This document shows positions 58,602-64,000 of a stretch of 64,000 nucleotides of DNA, piece after piece (within the stretch, counting starts at the first letter, position 1; each line of letters begins with the position of its first letter). The DNA comes from Onchocerca volvulus (lineage: Eukaryota > Nematoda > Chromadorea > Rhabditida > Onchocercidae): contig HG738139.1 of the NCBI GenBank assembly GCA_000499405.2, positions 13,008,898 to 13,072,897 of the forward strand, in the 5' to 3' direction. The notes under the pieces are model-generated. The model saw nothing but the letters and a program-made list of their open reading frames with translations, searched no databases and was not told where the DNA came from. Position numbers and translations under genes: made by a program.

Positions 58602-60075
58602 ATGGTTGTCAGTGTTGCTATTATCGCCAGAGATGTTAGTTTATATTGCTTTCATTCTTTACATCTTCTTGTCTTTTCTATTTATTAGTAAATTTCCCAA
58701 CTTTTGTGGTATCAATCGGGTGATTTTGATGTTGCCATATAATTAAATGATAAGCGATTCATAGATATTTAATAATGTGTAATATTATAAATAATTAAGT
58801 AACGAATTATTTTAAGTTACTGCAAGAAACATTACAGCTCAAAGGTTAAGGTCTTACTTAACGTGAATTTCGAATATAAATGATTCAAGTCAGAATATAA
58901 AGAACCAAAGAATTTATCAGTCACTCTTAATAACTGTAAATTTCCTTTTCTCTCCCTCCTCTTTCATTCCATCATTTACATAATATTTGGAATTATAATT
59001 ATTTTCATTACGATAGAGTTCACCTTTATATCTGAATGTAAATGAGAAAGAATCATCGAGAGAATTTGATATACAAATGTTCATTTATTGTTCATTGGAT
59101 ATTGTTGATGAAAAAGTATTCGGTGCAAATAAAACTCTGGAATTGTATTTGGGACCACTCATATCAGATCAAAATTTCAAGGTTTATTTTTTAAATTTAG
59201 AGAAGAAAAGTTTCATTTAATGGTTAGATTTTATATATTAGTTAAATTTTTGTGAAATCAAAAAGATATATCTTTACATTGGTGACACTTATTTTAGTAA
59301 AATTCACTGGCTGTCTTCAAATAGCATGATATTCAATGATAATTCTGGCAGTATAATCGGAATCCTAATTATGGATTTGATTGTATTACCAATCTTATTT
59401 ACTATTTATATCTATACTTTTTTTAGTCATTTGGTTATGTAACAAGCACTAACGTAAAAATGATTATTGTGACAGAAGTAGGCGACGTTTCACTGAAAGA
59501 TCAAGATATTCGTTCTGTAAGTTATTTAATTCGGTTTTGTGAAAAATAATTAGATTAAATGTGAGAGAAATTTTAGTTTTAGTTCTGAAAATTGCGCGGA
59601 AAGAGTGCTTGAGATTGGTATGCTAATTTCTGGATTTTAGATCAAATTTCTTCTCTTACTGAAATTTACGATCAAGTTGCTTTGATTTGATGTATTCCAA
59701 AACAATTTATCAAATCAAAGTAAGCTTTCATCTATTGAAATCTTCAAACTCTGTCACTATTTGCAAGCGGCTGTTAAAATCGTGTAGTGCAATTATTGTT
59801 ATTAATAGAAGTTATCAATATTGTTATTTAGAATTATACTTTCAGATGTTCAAAAGGCTACACAACGCTTATTGCAATTCACTCTCAAATCCTTTTTATG
59901 TTCCAGGACAACCTATTAAATCAAAGTAAGTTTTAAGTGCTGGGTCAGAGAATACTTCTTTATGCTGAATTTCACGAATAATTAAGTTTTCATAGATACA
60001 TTATGGATTCTATACCTTATAGATTTCTTTTTCAGAGTGTTAGACGAAACAGCAAAAGAAATATTCGCAACGTAA
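58602..60075 (+). CDS. TRAPPC2L: TRAPP complex subunit 2-like
   Basis: Plus-strand gene with five exons: 58602-58634, 59017-59181, 59427-59516, 59846-59925 and 60036-60075, giving 135 aa (human 140). The frame closes across all junctions. It begins MVVSVAIIARD, continues SSPLYLNVNE, then CSLDIVDEKVFG and ELYLGPLISDQ. Next come FGYVTSTNVKMIIVTEVGD, LKDQDIRSMFKRLHNAYCN and NPFYVPGQPIKSK. This is the complete longin-type fold of the TRAPPC2L/Sedlin family, which serves in the TRAPP complexes that act as exchange factors for Rab GTPases in ER-Golgi and Golgi traffic. The exon 2 acceptor (ATTACGATAG) is weaker than the others. The next gene, CIAO3, starts 467 bp downstream on the same strand and has a trans-splice-like acceptor. 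Confidence 0.93.
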
Positions 60076-60530
60076 TGGGATTTGTTTATGTAAAATGAAT
60101 TTGTCATAATATATTATTTATGTGATATGTATAACAATTTCTAATCATGGAAATGTTTGTAATTTTTTTGTCAATAAGTCATTACTTTTTCAAAATGTAA
60201 AGTGATAATCTGATAAATTTTTAAAATAACCCATCTCTTGTGAAAACTAGTTTAGTTTGCATTGATAGTTTGAAACTACTTGCTTTTTCTGCACTTTTTC
60301 TCTATTAGTAATATTGTAAAAAATTTCACATTTTGATAAATTGTGGCTTACATACTTTTCTACTACAACTGCAGGTAGATACGTGTTGCGAAATTTAAAA
60401 AAATGGAACTATTAATTTTTGACATTTTCTCGTAGAATTAAGACTTTGTTAATTATTCCATATTTAACTGTTATAATATGAAGTGCTTCTGCTGAATAGA
60501 AATATTTAAAGAATATTGTCTAATTTTGCT

Positions 60531-60541
60531 ATTTTTCAGAA
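60531..60541 (+). promoter_or_regulatory. Likely spliced-leader trans-splice acceptor of CIAO3
   Basis: ATTTTTCAG is followed by AA and then ATG (60542). A full splice acceptor with only 2 nt before the start codon fits nematode trans-splicing and supports this start. Confidence 0.65.
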
Positions 60542-63156
60542 ATGGATGATGATGGCTTTGGATTCAGTGGAATTATTAAAATTTCAAACGTCAGCGATTT
60601 TATTGCTCCTTCACAGGTTTGCATGGTCTTTTTTTTTGTTTAAATCTTTATTTAGAATTCAGAAAATGAATGATTATTAAATATTTGATTTTATGAAATT
60701 CTTCAAAAGATTTTTAGAAATTAGTTGTAAGACATCAATTTTAGGCGTGCATCTTACCACTTCAGTCGAAAGAATCAGATATGGAAGTTCAAATTCGGGT
60801 TAGGAGTCGATCAAAGAAGATTGATGATAATACAATGAAGAAAGTAGCAGTTACATTAAAGGATTGTCTGGCATGCAGTGGTTGTATTACAACTGCGGAA
60901 ACTATACTTATTAAGGTTATTAATAATATTTTGGAATTTTAATTATTTGTGTATACTGACTATTCTTTTTTTTTTCCTTTCCATTGCATTATTTCTCATA
61001 TTTTGTTACGAAATTGGCATAATATAATCTTGAAAACTTGCAATATAATTAACAGATTGGTTTGTTAAGATGTTTGCCTTTTGATGATGCAATCTTGGAT
61101 GTCATTAGAAGTTGGAAATAAGGAATAAATGAAATTTTTTCTTATTTTTTTATTTTTTTCTTATTTTGCATTGATGTAAATAATTTTCTCGTTATGCATT
61201 GGATTCTGGGCATTTTTTAATGAACTTTTATTATTTTATTATTTAGGAACAATCGAAAACGAAATTTCTGGAAAGTTTGGCAGAAGCGCATTTAAGTGTA
61301 GTAACCGTTTCGCCACAGTCAATAGCATCCATTGCTCATAAACGTGGTTATCAACTATCAGAAGCAGCAAAACTAATAGCCAGAATTTTCAAGAATATGG
61401 GCATAAAATATGTCGTTGATTCGAGTTTTGGAAGGCTATTAACTTTATCACTTTCTTATGATGAATTTAAAAAAATGCAGTTGCAGCGACCAGTTTTTAC
61501 GGGTGTTTGTCCAGGTTTCGGTAAGTTATGCTTTTAATCTTATCACTTAGTGAAATCAATTTTGGAGATTTGGTGTTATTTTCCTTTTCCTTTTTTTTTT
61601 TTCTTTTTCGCTGAAGGCAACATTCTATTCTTTTTATATTTTTGTTATATAAATTAATTTTTCAGTATGTTATGCTGAGAAAACTCATGGAACATTACTT
61701 ATCCCTCATATAAGTCGTGTAAAATCGCCACAAGCGATGATGGGTGCACTTGTGAAAGACTATTTAGCAAGGTATGTTCACGAAAATCTTTTTCAATGCT
61801 CCTGCCTTCTTTTTTTTTTTTTTTATTCCATGTCTTTGTTGTGCGATTTGATTAGAAACCTGAAATTCACAATCGCATACCGGAGATCACTTATATTGCT
61901 GTGAAGTTACTATGTTTTAAATGCAAGTTATATTCTCGAAATATTATTATTTCATTTTCAAGTTAATTTGGAATTATTTTTACCCTAACAGATAGACCCC
62001 CTAACTTCAAAAAATCTTTTTTTTTTTCGAAAATCTGCACATCAAAATTAAGTAATAAATTTAAGAGTTATCCAATGAGTAATTCGGAATTCCCTCTTTA
62101 TTTCGCATAATTTTTAATTTGTCAGGAAACTTGATGTGAGACCAGAAAAGATATTTCATGCCTCTGTTATGCCATGTTTTGATAAAAAACTTGAAGCTGC
62201 GCGCTCGCATTCCGGGAATCACTCTTACTATCGTGAAGTTGACTGCGTATTAAGTACAGGTTAGCAAATTTTCATATATCCATTTTCATTCCCTTCTTAC
62301 GTTCTAGCTTTTCTACGGATTTCTTTTCTTTCATCAATTTTCTAAATTGCTTTTCATCAATGATATTTCAGGAGAAGTGGACGAAATCTTGGATGAATAT
62401 AGCGCAGCAGAGAATCTTCTCATCTCTGGGAAAATAAGTTGGCTAAATGCACTGGAAAATGGGAAGATAATTAATTCGAAGGGAGGCTCTTCGGGTGGGT
62501 ATGCTGAATATATTGTGAAAAAATTTGTTGCAGAATCAGAAAGACCATTGCAATTAAAGAGGACCACAAAGTAAGTCGAAAATCTCATCAGTATTTTCCA
62601 AAAGTTTCTATTTTTCGGGCTACTTTTTAATTCTGGTTTGACTTTATTAAGTTGTTGAAAGGCAGCATCTTTCAAATGTATAAAACAGAAAGGAGAATCT
62701 AAAATTTAAGTTGCTTTCTTAAGAATAAAAAGTAAGTAATGATAAAATAATTAAATTGTCTTTCACAGGGACAAAAATTGGGAAATTATTGAAGTAATGG
62801 ACAGTGAAACAAAGGTGCTAGCCGTAGCGAAATGTTACGGATTTCGTAATATCCAGAATCAAGTGCAAAAATTGAAACGTTCCAAATGTGATTATGATTA
62901 CGTTGAAATCATGGCCTGTCCATCAGGATGTATTAATGGTGGTGGACAAATTCGTGGTGCCTCCAGTGAAGAAAGGAAACAAATCTTAGATGCAATCGAA
63001 TTATTAAACTCGGATGATAATCCAGAAATGGAAGATGAACTTGAACGTGTAAAAAAAGAATGGTCGATGTTGAATCCAGATTGGATGAATTTACTCTATA
63101 CGCAGTATCATGCAGTAGAGAAAAGCGATGCTGACAGAATAAGTACGAATTGGTGA
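60542..63156 (+). CDS. CIAO3: Cytosolic Fe-S assembly factor CIAO3 (NARFL/Nar1)
   Basis: Plus-strand gene with seven exons: 60542-60616, 60745-60915, 61247-61520, 61666-61771, 62126-62259, 62372-62570 and 62769-63156, giving 448 aa, close to the family's usual 450-480. It is an Fe-only-hydrogenase-like protein of the cytosolic iron-sulfur assembly machinery, which hands 4Fe-4S clusters to cytosolic and nuclear apoproteins with CIAO1 and MMS19. All eight cluster cysteines can be placed: Cys27, 66, 69 and 72 ([14 protein letters not shown]) for the N-terminal cluster, and Cys170 (GVCPGF), 226 (VMPCFDKK), 370 and 374 ([12 protein letters not shown]) for the C-terminal one. The C. elegans orthologue is oxy-4, named for its oxygen-sensitivity phenotype. 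The start is supported by the acceptor directly before ATG. Its 3' end faces GRWD1 across 512 bp. Confidence 0.96.
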
Positions 63157-63668
63157 ATTATCTGAAAATTAGCTGTATGAAGAAACGAGCTCCGCATTTG
63201 GTCGTGAAATGATGCGAAGTCGAATATATGAATAGATCAGCTCAACAATTTGAGGAGAAAGATGGAGTATTATCTGTGATAGAACATTCAATGCTGATCA
63301 TAAACATTTAATGTTTATGCGAATATTGATTATAAATAGTAAAAATGTGTTCAGTTATTATAACTTTTCCTTCTCACATTGTACTTGCTTAAATCGTAAT
63401 TAAAATTTTCTGAAGTTATTGTCTTTTCATAATATTTCACTTCAGAAAAAGTGGAATATTATGAGATAATATAACTTCAGATTTTATTTAACCAAGATTT
63501 ATTTTCAACAAAATGAGAATTGATTTGAACCCATCCATAAATTATTTCGACATTTTGGAATCCCCGAATAATCACTGAAGCTCCACATGTTCAAAAAAAA
63601 GTCTTAACGACATATTAATAAAAAAAGAACAAACAACAATCTGCAGGATAATCAGTGCAAAGAGCAAA
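63157..63668. other. Convergent 3' intergenic region
   Basis: 512 bp between the stop codons of CIAO3 (plus) and GRWD1 (minus). AT-rich, presumably both 3' UTRs. A short hairpin-like pair, AATATTTCACTTCAGAAAAA and GTGGAATATT, lies near 63431-63461. No gene seen. Confidence 0.6.
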
Positions 63669-64000
63669 TCATAAATTTATTGGCTTGAACACGTTGAAGC
63701 CAGATAATGCCGTTGTGACCGCGAAACCTGGAATTTGACCATGCCAGTGCACCTGAAATTAAAATTTTACTGGCCACCTGTAATGAAGTAATAAAGACCT
63801 GCTTGAGAAATGGAAGTATTGGATTTCCATTGTTTTCAGTTTATTTTTGAATTCTTGTTATGTCAAACATGGCCATGGTTACTTCCCATATCTTCCGAGA
63901 GACTGGAATGTTTAGGAGATAAATTTGCAAATTTTTTAAAAGCTGTTACCTCCTTCACTTCTTTTTGCCCCATATGAGTAAACAACAACTGTTGAGGTAC
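63669..64000 (-). CDS. GRWD1: GRWD1-like WD40 protein, C-terminal exons (partial)
   Basis: Minus strand, running off the right edge. Exon 64000-63950 (VPQQLLFTHMGQKEVKE) joins exon 63752-63669 (VHWHGQIPGFAVTTALSGF, then NVFKPINL and stop) in phase 0 through a GT-AG intron. The block QLLF.H.GQ.E.KE.HWH...PG...TAL.GF..F matches the last WD40 blade and tail of GRWD1 as I remember it. That glutamate-rich WD protein acts in ribosome biogenesis and as a histone-binding chaperone. Only 44 residues are visible, so the call rests on the C-terminal signature. It is convergent with CIAO3. From memory, Y54H5A in C. elegans holds both homologues, which would be conserved linkage. Confidence 0.82.

Noticed and set aside
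59687..59929. 80-codon ORF
   Set aside because: Only its last part is real, as exon 4 of TRAPPC2L; the rest is intron.
62334..62675. 113-codon minus-strand ORF
   Set aside because: Antisense shadow of CIAO3 exon 6.
1..64000. CRISPR arrays, tRNA genes, bacterial operons, riboswitches
   Set aside because: None seen. The window is eukaryotic nuclear DNA, and no TTCRANNY-type B box with a cloverleaf was found by eye.

Overview
The window is AT-rich (roughly 70% A+T by eye) nuclear DNA from a nematode, most likely a spirurid or filarial worm. Three things point there: a nematode-type DB-domain secreted gene pair, TTTCAG-type splice acceptors with a likely spliced-leader acceptor directly in front of one start codon, and clade-typical rDNA. 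The species cannot be named from the sequence.

Layout. (1) 1-19357 is mostly AT-rich non-coding DNA with simple repeats, hairpins, one old 28S rRNA fragment (1628-1848) and one candidate first exon (15189-15056, minus). An assembly gap of 761 N follows (19358-20118). (2) 20119-47081 is a rearranged, duplicated block around a broken rDNA unit. The order is segment A1 (20119-21470), segment B1 (21504-29795), 5.8S-ITS2-28S 5' part (29881-33059), a Helitron relic (33060-34390), unassigned DNA, segment B2 (36160-43985), an antisense 28S 3' block (44593-45172) fused to a scrap of the DB gene (45184-45272), then segment A2 (45734-47081). B1 and B2 each carry one copy of a six-exon, minus-strand gene for a secreted protein with an ShK-like N-terminus, a Gln/Pro-rich middle and a C-terminal DB domain. 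(3) 47407-64000 is ordinary, gene-dense conserved DNA. It holds a gamma-tubulin complex component (minus, about 20 exons), the splicing factor PHF5A (minus), the TRAPP subunit TRAPPC2L (plus), the cytosolic Fe-S assembly factor CIAO3/NARFL (plus) and the 3' end of GRWD1 (minus).

The most unusual feature is the rDNA-linked block. One 28S gene stops about 10 nt before the classical R2 retrotransposon target site and is joined there to a decayed Helitron. The missing 3' part of a 28S lies about 11.5 kb away in the opposite orientation, joined to a piece of the duplicated DB gene. No complete, previously unknown system is visible; the novelty is in the genome rearrangement and the gene pair carried with it.

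Exon limits below were read by hand from splice consensus and reading-frame continuity. In every main gene the phases close without a frameshift. Family assignments rest on remembered family sequences, since no database search was possible.
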